Assembly (NCBI GenBank): GCA_900544515.1
Contig: UQVI01000089.1
Coordinates: forward strand, 1-8,037
DNA from: an uncultured Oscillospiraceae bacterium
GTDB taxonomy: Bacteria; Bacillota; Clostridia; Oscillospirales; Acutalibacteraceae
Direction: 5' to 3'
Length of the DNA: 8,037 nucleotides
Shown here: in pieces, positions 1 to 5,098 of the stretch
Position numbering within the stretch: position 1 is the first letter of the stretch
How the letters are laid out: the number at the start of each line of letters is the position of its first letter
Notes under the pieces: generated by a model
What the model was told of the DNA's origin: nothing
What the model saw: the letters and a program-made list of their open reading frames with translations, nothing else
The model's database searches: none
Made by a program: the position numbers and the translations under genes

Positions 1-50
1 TACGAGATTCGCCTTAGTCTCGTGGGCTCGGAGATGTGTATAAGAGACAG
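1..50 (+). other. Untrimmed Illumina Nextera i7 adapter (technical sequence)
   Basis: This is not genomic DNA. Bases 1-8 (tacgagat) are the last eight bases of the P7 flow-cell primer. Bases 9-16 (tcgcctta) are the Nextera N701 index as it appears in the primer. Bases 17-31 (gtctcgtgggctcgg) are the Nextera read-2 primer segment, and bases 32-50 (agatgtgtataagagacag) are the 19-bp Tn5 mosaic end. The four blocks join in exactly the order of a tagmentation library molecule, so the genomic insert starts at 51. Any feature crossing this point is truncated. Confidence 0.98.
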
Positions 51-274
51 AGTAAGCAGATATCCGCTTTTCAGAGAGTGAGCCGTTTTGCTGTGAGGCT
101 CATATAGCGAATCTGCCCAAATGCACTCTTGAGTTGCCCAAAGGAAATCAGAGTATTTTGGGTCGGTAGGCTCCGTTAACGGCTGAAGCTGTAAGCCATT
201 ATTGCAGCTGAGTATAAACAAGAGTGGAACCGCAGTTATTACATTGCCTCTGTCATAGGACAGGGGCATTTTTA
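51..274 (+). promoter_or_regulatory. Cysteine-specific T-box riboswitch, 5'-truncated
   Basis: This leader senses uncharged tRNA-Cys and controls cysE-cysS by antitermination. An AGTA motif of the specifier loop is at 51-54. The helix above it pairs GCAGAT (56-61) with ATCTGC (111-116), then CGC (65-67) with GCG (107-109). An AGAGAG motif is at 73-78. The distal hairpin pairs TGAGCC (79-84) with GGCTCA (97-102) around a GCTGTGA-type loop. The specifier codon is TGC at 122-124 (Cys), followed by the usual A-CTC-TTGAG context. A Stem III-like hairpin pairs 187-191 with 205-209. The T-box motif is AGAGTGGAACCGC (221-233); its TGGA bulge (225-228) suits a tRNA acceptor end whose discriminator base is U, as in tRNA-Cys. 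The antiterminator pairs 221-224 with 248-251 and 232-234 with 245-247, which excludes the terminator. The 5' strand of the basal Stem I helix, which should pair with about 126-139, is missing because the adapter begins there. The promoter is also lost. Confidence 0.94.
245..274 (+). terminator. T-box-controlled intrinsic terminator
   Basis: GCCTCTGTC (246-254) pairs with GACAGGGGC (259-267) around an ATAG loop, with one G-T pair. A further T-A pair at 245/268 closes the stem, and a T-run follows at 269-273. Its left arm contains the CTCT that the T-box motif needs for the antiterminator, so the two folds are mutually exclusive. Confidence 0.9.
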
Positions 275-302
275 TATATTATTAGTATTGGAGGCGGCAA
301 AT

Positions 303-944
303 ATGTTTGATTCATTCAAGGAAGATGTAAAAAGCTTTATGGACCATGATCCTGCAGCAAGAAGCCCTATTGAAATTATTTTGCTCTATCCGGGCTTCAA
401 GGCACTGCGAAGCCATAAAAAAGCGAACTGGTTTTTACGCCACAATATGCCTTTTATTGCAAGATATATCAGTCAGCGCTCTGCGCATAAAACAGGTATA
501 GAAATTCATCCCGGTGCTACGATCGGCCGTAGAGTATGTATAGATCACGGCAGCGGTATCGTTATCGGTGAAACAACTGAAATCGGTGACGATGTTATGA
601 TTTATCAGGGTGTAACGCTGGGAGGTACAGGTAAGGACGTCGGCAAACGTCACCCCACAATTGAAAGCGGGGTTATGATTGGTTCTGGTGCAAAGGTACT
701 CGGACCGATTACAATCGGCAGAAATGCTAAGGTTGCCGCCGGTGCAGTTGTGGTTAAGGATGTTGACCCAAACTGTACTGTTGTTGGTGTTCCGGGCGAG
801 GTTGTGAGAATTGACGGTGAACGTATCGACGACCTTGATCAGATTAATATCCCTGATCCTGTTATGAATGCAATTGAAAACAATCAGCAGAAAATTAAAG
901 AATTGGAAAAAGAAATCAAAATTTTAAAGGAGTCTTTGAAATGA
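303..944 (+). CDS. cysE: Serine O-acetyltransferase (CysE), 213 aa
   Basis: The enzyme transfers acetyl from acetyl-CoA to L-serine, giving O-acetylserine, the first step of cysteine synthesis in the cytoplasm. The N-terminal helical part is short (about residues 1-62), as in Gram-positive CysE. A left-handed beta-helix of hexapeptide repeats follows (about 65-160). It carries GIEIHPGA (65-72), catalytic His82 in the IDHG motif, GETTEIGDD (89-97), GVTLGGTGK (103-111) and GVMIGSGAKVLG (123-134). E67 sits where the E. coli enzyme has its catalytic Asp, which is usual in Gram-positive members. The tail (about 187-213) is charged and predicted coiled coil, ending in Leu-Lys. The ATG at 303 is chosen because GGAGG at 290-294 lies 8 nt before it. 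A TTG at 288 in the same frame would overlap that site and is unlikely. The stop overlaps the cysS start (ATGA), so the two genes are translationally coupled under the cysteine T-box. Confidence 0.96.
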   Translation: MFDSFKEDVKSFMDHDPAARSPIEIILLYPGFKALRSHKKANWFLRHNMPFIARYISQRSAHKTGIEIHPGATIGRRVCIDHGSGIVIGETTEIGDDVMIYQGVTLGGTGKDVGKRHPTIESGVMIGSGAKVLGPITIGRNAKVAAGAVVVKDVDPNCTVVGVPGEVVRIDGERIDDLDQINIPDPVMNAIENNQQKIKELEKEIKILKESLK

Positions 945-2335
945 GAATTTATAATACAATGTCACGTCAGAAGGAAGAATTTATTCCTGTTGACAAGGAT
1001 GAAATTAAGATTTATGCCTGCGGACCTACCGTATATAATTTTATTCATATCGGTAATGCAAGACCACTTTGTGTATTCGATGTTTTAAGACGTTATATGG
1101 AATATCGCGGTATGAATGTAAAATTCGTTCAGAACTTTACAGACGTTGACGATAAAATCATTAAAAGAGCAAATGAAGAGGGCATAACCTTTGAGGAAGT
1201 TTCAAAAAAGTACATTGAGGAATTCTGGACAGATGCACACGGACTTAACGTAAAGGAAGCAACCGTACATCCTAAGGCTACGGAGAATATTGATGAAATC
1301 ATTGATATCATCAAAGCACTTGAGGAAAAAGGATATGCTTATGCAGTTGACGGTGATGTGTATTTCAGAACACTTAAGTTCAAGGAATACGGTAAGCTCA
1401 GTCACCAGCCGATTGAGGATTTGCAGTCAGGTGCAAGAATTGCAGTCGGCGAGAAAAAGGAAGATCCGCTTGATTTTGCACTCTGGAAAGCAGCTAAGGA
1501 AGGTGAGCCTTACTGGGAGTCACCTTGGGGCAAGGGCAGACCTGGCTGGCATATTGAATGCTCTGCTATGAACAGACGTTATCTCGGCAAAACAATTGAT
1601 ATTCACTGCGGCGGCAAGGATCTCGTTTTCCCTCACCACGAGAATGAAATTGCCCAGAGTGAATGTGCAAACGGCTGCACCTTCTCAAAATACTGGATGC
1701 ACAACGGCTATATCAATGTTGACAATGTTAAGATGAGCAAATCACTCGGCAACTTTAAAACCGTTCGTGAAATTGCTGATGCATACGGCTATGAGGTAAT
1801 ACGCTATTTCCTTATTTCATCTCACTACCGTTCACCGATTAACTATAACCTTGATATTATTGAGCAGTGCAAATCAGCGCTTGATAGACTTTATACCTGC
1901 CGTGAGAGCCTTGATTTTGCCCTTAAAAACGCTGAAGATATTGAAGACGATACCGAGCTCATCAATCAATTAAACAGCCGCAGGGAGCAGTTTATTACCG
2001 CTATGGATGATGATCTTAACACTGCCGACGGCATTTCAGCAGTATTTGAACTTGTAAAAGATATCAACACGAAAATCCTTGATAAGCCTGTTTCAAAAAA
2101 TGTGTGTGAAACAGCTGCTAAGCTTTTTGACGAGCTTTGCGACGTATTAGGCATTCTCTATAACAGACAGGCAAATGATCTTGATGCGGAGATTGAGGAG
2201 CTTATCGCACAGCGTCAGGAGGCAAGAGCAAACAAGGATTGGGCAACTGCGGATAAAATCCGTGATGACTTAAAGGCAATAGGAATCATTTTAAAGGATA
2301 CACCACAGGGCGTGACCTGGACAAAGGAATCATAA
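941..2335 (+). CDS. cysS: Cysteinyl-tRNA synthetase (CysS), 464 aa
   Basis: This class I aminoacyl-tRNA synthetase activates cysteine with ATP and charges tRNA-Cys. The ATP-binding HIGH motif is HIGN at 36-39 and the KMSKS loop is exact at 264-268. The cysteine-discriminating zinc site is complete: C27 in ACGPT, C207 in WHIECS, H232 and E236 in PHHENE. The insertion domain containing FWTDAHGLNV lies near 95-104. The C-terminal helical DALR-type and anticodon-binding regions fill about 300-464, ending in the family pattern of R-x-A-R/K-x-x-x-W-x-x-A-D-x-I-R near 427-441. Its length matches E. coli CysS (461 aa). The start follows AAAGGAG (926-932) with an 8-nt gap and overlaps the cysE stop by 4 nt. 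Placing synthesis of cysteine and its charging under one cysteine T-box is a known Firmicutes arrangement. Confidence 0.98.
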   Translation: MRIYNTMSRQKEEFIPVDKDEIKIYACGPTVYNFIHIGNARPLCVFDVLRRYMEYRGMNVKFVQNFTDVDDKIIKRANEEGITFEEVSKKYIEEFWTDAHGLNVKEATVHPKATENIDEIIDIIKALEEKGYAYAVDGDVYFRTLKFKEYGKLSHQPIEDLQSGARIAVGEKKEDPLDFALWKAAKEGEPYWESPWGKGRPGWHIECSAMNRRYLGKTIDIHCGGKDLVFPHHENEIAQSECANGCTFSKYWMHNGYINVDNVKMSKSLGNFKTVREIADAYGYEVIRYFLISSHYRSPINYNLDIIEQCKSALDRLYTCRESLDFALKNAEDIEDDTELINQLNSRREQFITAMDDDLNTADGISAVFELVKDINTKILDKPVSKNVCETAAKLFDELCDVLGILYNRQANDLDAEIEELIAQRQEARANKDWATADKIRDDLKAIGIILKDTPQGVTWTKES

Positions 2336-2365
2336 CGTCCACTGATAAAAGAAAGGTATTTCATT

Positions 2366-3493
2366 ATGGTTGACAGAAGAAAATTTAAGGACACAGAGGT
2401 TTCACTTTTAGGCTTAGGAGCAATGCGTCTGCCCTGCAAAACATCAATTAAGCGTGAAGCAAATCCGCTCATTGATTACAAAAAGGGTCAGGAACTTGTT
2501 GACATTGCCTATGAAAACGGTGTCAATTACTTTGACACTGCCTATATGTACCACGTCGGCAAAAGTGAAAGGTTTATCGGAACGGCTTTGAAAAAATATC
2601 CGAGAGACAGCTATTTCCTCGCAGATAAGCTGCCAATCTGGATGTGCCCTAAAAAGGCTGATATGGAAAAGGTTTTCAAAAAGCAGCTTGACAGAACAGG
2701 TCATGATTATTTTGACTTTTATCTTCTTCATTCACTCAACAAAGAAAATTTTGAAAAGTGTGAAGCGTTCGGTGCTTATGAATTTCTCCTTGAAAAGCAG
2801 AAGCAGGGTAAAATTAAAAATATTGGTTTCTCCTTTCACGGAACAATTGAAGATTTAAAAACAATTGTTGTTGCTCACCACTGGGATTTTGCACAGATTC
2901 AGATGAATTACCTTGACTGGAAAAATCAGGACGCTGAAACGCAGTACAATATCTTAACCGATGCAGGTATTCCTGTTATTGTTATGGAGCCTGTTCGCGG
3001 CGGAAAGCTGGCTGAGGTTACATCAGATATTGAGGAAATGTTCAAAAAGGCCAAGCCTGAAAAGAGCATCGCCTCTTGGGCAATGGGCTTTGTGGCAAGC
3101 CACGATAATGTTTTAACGATACTCAGCGGTATGAATTCACCTGAGCAGTTGTTTGATAATCTCGGCACGCTTACAGACTTTATTCCTTTCAATGAAAGAG
3201 AAATGAAAATCTGTGCCAATGCTGCCGCTATGCTGAACAAGAACGACGTTATCCCTTGTACAGGCTGCGACTATTGTGCAGATTGTCCTAAGCATGTTAA
3301 AATCAGTTCAATCTTTTCCGCTTACAATAAAATCAAGACAGGCGAGCTTTCAATGGAAGAGGGCAGGGCACTTTATAATAAAATTGATTATAAAGCGGAT
3401 GTATGTATCGAATGCGGAAAATGTGCTAACCATTGTCCGCAGGCAATTGAAATACCTAAGAAAATAAGAGAATTGAATTCTTTTTTTGAGTAA
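2366..3493 (+). CDS. Aldo/keto reductase with C-terminal 2x[4Fe-4S] ferredoxin domain, 375 aa
   Basis: Residues about 8-275 form an aldo/keto reductase TIM barrel. The catalytic tetrad is visible: D57 and Y62 in FDTAYMYH, K88 in LADKLP and H122 in YLLHSL. Residues about 295-365 carry two cysteine clusters, C298-x2-C301-x2-C304-x2-C307-P and C347-x2-C350-x2-C353-x3-C357-P, the signature of ferredoxin-type [4Fe-4S] binding. This domain order is common in anaerobic Clostridia, where such proteins are annotated only as Fe-S aldo/keto reductases. Substrate and electron donor are unknown, and a link to ferredoxin is an inference. The start follows GAAAGG (2351-2356) with a 9-nt gap. It lies 30 nt after cysS with no terminator between, so it is probably read from the cysteine T-box transcript. 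It has no signal peptide or membrane segment. Confidence 0.93.
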   Translation: MVDRRKFKDTEVSLLGLGAMRLPCKTSIKREANPLIDYKKGQELVDIAYENGVNYFDTAYMYHVGKSERFIGTALKKYPRDSYFLADKLPIWMCPKKADMEKVFKKQLDRTGHDYFDFYLLHSLNKENFEKCEAFGAYEFLLEKQKQGKIKNIGFSFHGTIEDLKTIVVAHHWDFAQIQMNYLDWKNQDAETQYNILTDAGIPVIVMEPVRGGKLAEVTSDIEEMFKKAKPEKSIASWAMGFVASHDNVLTILSGMNSPEQLFDNLGTLTDFIPFNEREMKICANAAAMLNKNDVIPCTGCDYCADCPKHVKISSIFSAYNKIKTGELSMEEGRALYNKIDYKADVCIECGKCANHCPQAIEIPKKIRELNSFFE

Positions 3494-3510
3494 TTACCGA
3501 AAAAATTAAG

Positions 3511-3529
3511 GGCGGATATTCAATCCGCC
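3511..3529. terminator. GC-rich hairpin after the reductase gene, possible terminator
   Basis: GGCGGAT (3511-3517) and ATCCGCC (3523-3529) form a perfect 7-bp stem with a 5-nt loop, 17 nt after the reductase stop. On the + strand the hairpin is followed by seven A's rather than T's, so it is a poor intrinsic terminator in the direction of the cys genes. On the - strand the stem is followed by C-TTAA-TTTTTT, a much better terminator form, yet no leftward gene ends here. It may be a 3'-end stabilising hairpin, a weak terminator, or a terminator for antisense transcripts. Confidence 0.5.
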
Positions 3530-3539
3530 AAAAAAACAT

Positions 3540-3568
3540 TTGACTTTTCTGTATGTACGTACTATAAT
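3540..3568 (+). promoter_or_regulatory. Near-consensus sigma-A promoter for the RHH gene
   Basis: The -35 box TTGACT (3540-3545) and the -10 box TATAAT (3563-3568) are separated by exactly 17 nt. Transcription should start near 3575, about 23 nt before the ATG at 3598. This is the best-matching promoter in the window and shows that the small gene has its own transcription unit. Confidence 0.85.
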
Positions 3569-3577
3569 ATATGTACG
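3552..3577 (+). repeat. Repeated TATGTACG motifs around the -10 box, possible operator
   Basis: TATGTACG occurs at 3552-3559 and again at 3570-3577, as an 18-bp-spaced direct repeat that flanks the -10 box. The first copy overlaps the palindrome GTACGTAC (3555-3562). Small ribbon-helix-helix proteins typically bind short repeated sites at their own promoters, so autoregulation is a reasonable inference but is not shown. Confidence 0.5.
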
Positions 3578-3606
3578 GACATAATGGAGGTGAATAGATG
3601 TCCGTA
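3574..3606 (+). promoter_or_regulatory. 9-bp inverted repeat enclosing the RBS and covering the start codon
   Basis: TACGGACAT (3574-3582) is the exact reverse complement of ATGTCCGTA (3598-3606). The 15-nt loop between them carries the ribosome binding site GGAGGTG (3586-3592), and the 3' arm begins with the ATG itself. The predicted transcript starts at about 3575, so the hairpin would form the very 5' end of the mRNA. It could limit translation or stabilise the transcript, or the arms could be a DNA operator. Confidence 0.6.
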
Positions 3607-3771
3607 AAGGGGAGACCGACTAAAGATAAAAAGGACAAGCGTTTTGAAATACGTTTGTCGTCAAACACTTATGATACTTTAACAGAATGTTCAGAGAAAT
3701 TAAACATATCTAAGGCTGAGGTTATTCATAAGGGGATAGATTTAGTTAAGTCTGAAATTGATAAAAAATAA
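3598..3771 (+). CDS. Small ribbon-helix-helix (CopG/Arc-like) DNA-binding protein, 57 aa
   Basis: The gene encodes 57 residues from ATG to TAA and is preceded by GGAGGTG at 3586-3592, 5 nt before the start. The fold reads as ribbon-helix-helix. A basic arm contains GRPT (5-8) and a lysine-rich stretch. A beta strand RFEIRL (15-20) alternates exposed and buried residues. Helix A spans about S22-L35, a turn follows at N36-S38, and helix B spans about K39-I54. Such proteins bind DNA as dimers through the paired strands. The GRP near the N-terminus could add minor-groove contacts. No toxin gene adjoins it, so it is more likely a small repressor or a remnant of a mobile element than an antitoxin. 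Three of its five isoleucine codons are ATA, which together with its high AT content hints at foreign origin. Own promoter and hairpin suggest autoregulation. Confidence 0.82.
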   Translation: MSVKGRPTKDKKDKRFEIRLSSNTYDTLTECSEKLNISKAEVIHKGIDLVKSEIDKK

Positions 3772-3776
3772 AAGAA

Positions 3777-3815
3777 CTCTGTACCACACCGACCAAAGCG
3801 AATACAGAGCCTTTT
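3777..3815 (+). terminator. Long-loop hairpin with T-run after the RHH gene, possible terminator
   Basis: CTCTGTA (3777-3783) pairs with TACAGAG (3803-3809), 5 nt after the RHH stop codon, and CCTTTT follows at 3810-3815. The position and T-run fit an intrinsic terminator, but the 19-nt loop is long and the stem only moderately GC-rich. It may instead belong to a larger structured element running to 3866. Confidence 0.45.
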
Positions 3816-3827
3816 ACGCAAACACAA

Positions 3828-3866
3828 GGGATAAATCCCAAATGCCGTAAATTTATTATACGGCAT
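3828..3866 (+). repeat. Two tandem inverted repeats in a non-coding stretch
   Basis: GGGA and TCCC (3828-3831 and 3836-3839) form a small stem around TAAA. Immediately after, ATGCCGTA (3842-3849) and TACGGCAT (3859-3866) form a perfect 8-bp stem around a 9-nt AT loop. With the hairpin at 3777-3809 they make three stems within 90 bases of non-coding DNA between the RHH gene and the next gene. The last stem has no T-run after it, so it is not a normal terminator. Function is unknown; a small RNA, a 5' leader of the next gene or part of an integration or origin site are possibilities. Confidence 0.5.
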
Positions 3867-3913
3867 AATTGGCCATATTTCAAGTGTTAATAAAAACAAT
3901 TGAAAGGATTATT

Positions 3914-4201
3914 ATGTCAGAAAAATTAAATAATCAAAGAGTATATAATATTGAGCCTGAAATGCTCCATTTATTTCTAGTCAGTTGTGACCGAATAGAT
4001 GTTAACTTTTATAAAGTTTTGCAGTATTCAACTCAGCTCTCAATATTATCTGATGCATATTATAATGAGCAATATGACAGAGAAATTGTTTGTGATTGTA
4101 TTTGTTCTTCAATAGAGCGTCTGTCAAATATTATTTCCGATGAGTATGATTTGATTTTAAAATGCAGAAAGCTGCATGATGAACTGTTAGGTATTGAGTA
4201 A
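3914..4201 (+). CDS. Hypothetical protein, 95 aa, unrecognised
   Basis: I do not recognise this protein. It starts at the ATG preceded by AAAGGA (3903-3908) with a 5-nt gap. A TTG at 3869 in frame would add 15 residues but lacks a good ribosome binding site and would run out of the inverted repeat. The sequence is predicted mostly helical and acidic, with no signal peptide or membrane span. Residues 17-50 and 57-92 look like helical stretches with hydrophobic residues spaced as in a small helical bundle. Cysteines at 25, 60, 62 and 83 show no metal-site spacing. It lies 142 nt after the RHH gene and 101 nt before the AraC regulator gene, all on the same strand. A phage or conjugative-element accessory protein is possible but not supported by a motif. 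Confidence 0.65.
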   Translation: MSEKLNNQRVYNIEPEMLHLFLVSCDRIDVNFYKVLQYSTQLSILSDAYYNEQYDREIVCDCICSSIERLSNIISDEYDLILKCRKLHDELLGIE

Positions 4202-4247
4202 AGATATCATAATTCCTATTTTATTTCATAAAACCTTTATAAAAAAT

Positions 4248-4285
4248 ACATTTTGTTTGACAAATGTGCGTGATTTCATTATTCT
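4248..4285 (+). promoter_or_regulatory. Candidate promoter and inverted repeat upstream of the AraC-type gene
   Basis: A perfect -35 box TTGACA lies at 4257-4262, and TATTCT at 4280-4285 is a four-of-six match to a -10 box after 17 nt. The -35 box is overlapped by an inverted repeat, ACATTT (4248-4253) and AAATGT (4262-4267). A start from this promoter would give a leader of only about 11 nt, so the -10 assignment is weak, but the overlap of repeat and -35 box is what an operator would look like. Confidence 0.4.
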
Positions 4286-4302
4286 TAACTTGAGGTGATT
4301 CT

Positions 4303-5049
4303 ATGAATAAAGCACAGCTTTTAAATATAAAAGTATTACCCCATGAGGTTACGAAGTCAATCAGTAGCCAGCTTGGCATTGCTGAATCACATTTATCATA
4401 CAAGGTTGAAAAACGCCTTATGACCTGTATTGCGCAGGGTGATGTACAAAAGCTTTTTGAAGAACTGCAGGTATTCAGCAATTCAATTGGTGTGGGTGAA
4501 ATGTCTGCTGATAACTTAAATCAGTACAAATATATGGCTGTCAGCAGTATCACACTTGCAACACGCTATGCCATTGAGGGAGGACTGAATGAGGCTGACG
4601 CCTATAGCTTTTCAGATATGTTTATCAGAAAAATTGATTTGATGAAATCACCTGATAAAATCATTTCCTCACTTGCTCAGGCAATTATTGAGCTTACCAA
4701 TTCTGTTGCTGAAGAAAAATCAAGGCTCAAATATTCACCGCATATCAGAAAATGCATAGCTTATATCAATAAGAATATCAATAAAAAAATCTCAATCAAG
4801 GATATATCTGAGCAGTGCGGTCTTTCAGCCGACTATCTCTCACATTTATTTAAGAGTGAAATCGGTGAGAATTTAAGCAGCTATATTTTGAAGAATAAGC
4901 TGGAGCTTTCAAAATCACTGCTGCTTGAGGGGCTTGATAATCATAAAATTTGTCAGGCACTCGGCTTTTCCTCGCAGTCTCATTTTATATCCGTATTTAA
5001 AAAGCAGTACGGTATAACACCAAAGCAATTTGTATTATATACCAAATGA
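4303..5049 (+). CDS. AraC/XylS-family transcriptional regulator, 248 aa
   Basis: The C-terminal 100 residues are an AraC-type DNA-binding domain with two helix-turn-helix units. The first is at about 163-187, around ISIKDISEQCGLSADYLSHLF. The second is at about 213-236, around ICQALGFSSQSHFISVFKKQ, followed by the family end pattern GITPKQF (237-243). The N-terminal 140 residues are helical. They contain the segment ITLATRYAIEGGL (83-95) with AYSFSD after it, a pattern I associate with a clostridial subgroup of AraC regulators that lacks a sugar-binding cupin. The ligand and targets are unknown. The start follows GAGGTGA (4292-4298) with a 4-nt gap to ATG. No gene it obviously controls is adjacent on its own strand. 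It ends in a bidirectional terminator shared with the dap operon. Confidence 0.9.
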   Translation: MNKAQLLNIKVLPHEVTKSISSQLGIAESHLSYKVEKRLMTCIAQGDVQKLFEELQVFSNSIGVGEMSADNLNQYKYMAVSSITLATRYAIEGGLNEADAYSFSDMFIRKIDLMKSPDKIISSLAQAIIELTNSVAEEKSRLKYSPHIRKCIAYINKNINKKISIKDISEQCGLSADYLSHLFKSEIGENLSSYILKNKLELSKSLLLEGLDNHKICQALGFSSQSHFISVFKKQYGITPKQFVLYTK

Positions 5050-5050
5050 A

Positions 5051-5088
5051 AAAAAGGACTAGACGGTTGATTCCGCTTAGTCCTTTTT
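5051..5088. terminator. Bidirectional intrinsic terminator between convergent genes
   Basis: GGACTAG (5056-5062) pairs with TTAGTCC (5077-5083), with one G-T pair. After one mismatch, CGG (5064-5066) pairs with CCG (5073-5075) around a TTGATT loop. A's at 5048-5055 and T's at 5084-5088 flank the stem, so it has a T-run on both strands. It ends both the AraC-type gene (stop at 5049) and the leftward dap operon (stop at 5099). Confidence 0.9.
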
Positions 5089-5098
5089 AGTTATCTGA

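Noticed and set aside
32..50. Tn5 mosaic end read as a natural transposon end
   Set aside because: It is fused in exact library order to the N701 index and P7 end, and no transposase or second end is present, so it is a tagmentation artefact.
288..302. TTG at 288 as the cysE start
   Set aside because: It would overlap the GGAGG that serves the ATG at 303, and the five extra residues match nothing in the family.
3456..3668. Leftward open frame of 70 codons across the RHH promoter
   Set aside because: It runs antisense over the promoter, the ribosome binding site and the end of the reductase gene, has no ribosome binding site of its own and shows no protein pattern.
3598..4201. RHH gene plus next gene as a toxin-antitoxin pair
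   Set aside because: The genes are 142 nt apart with hairpins between them. The second protein is acidic and has no RelE, ParE or MazF features; toxin partners are usually overlapping and basic.
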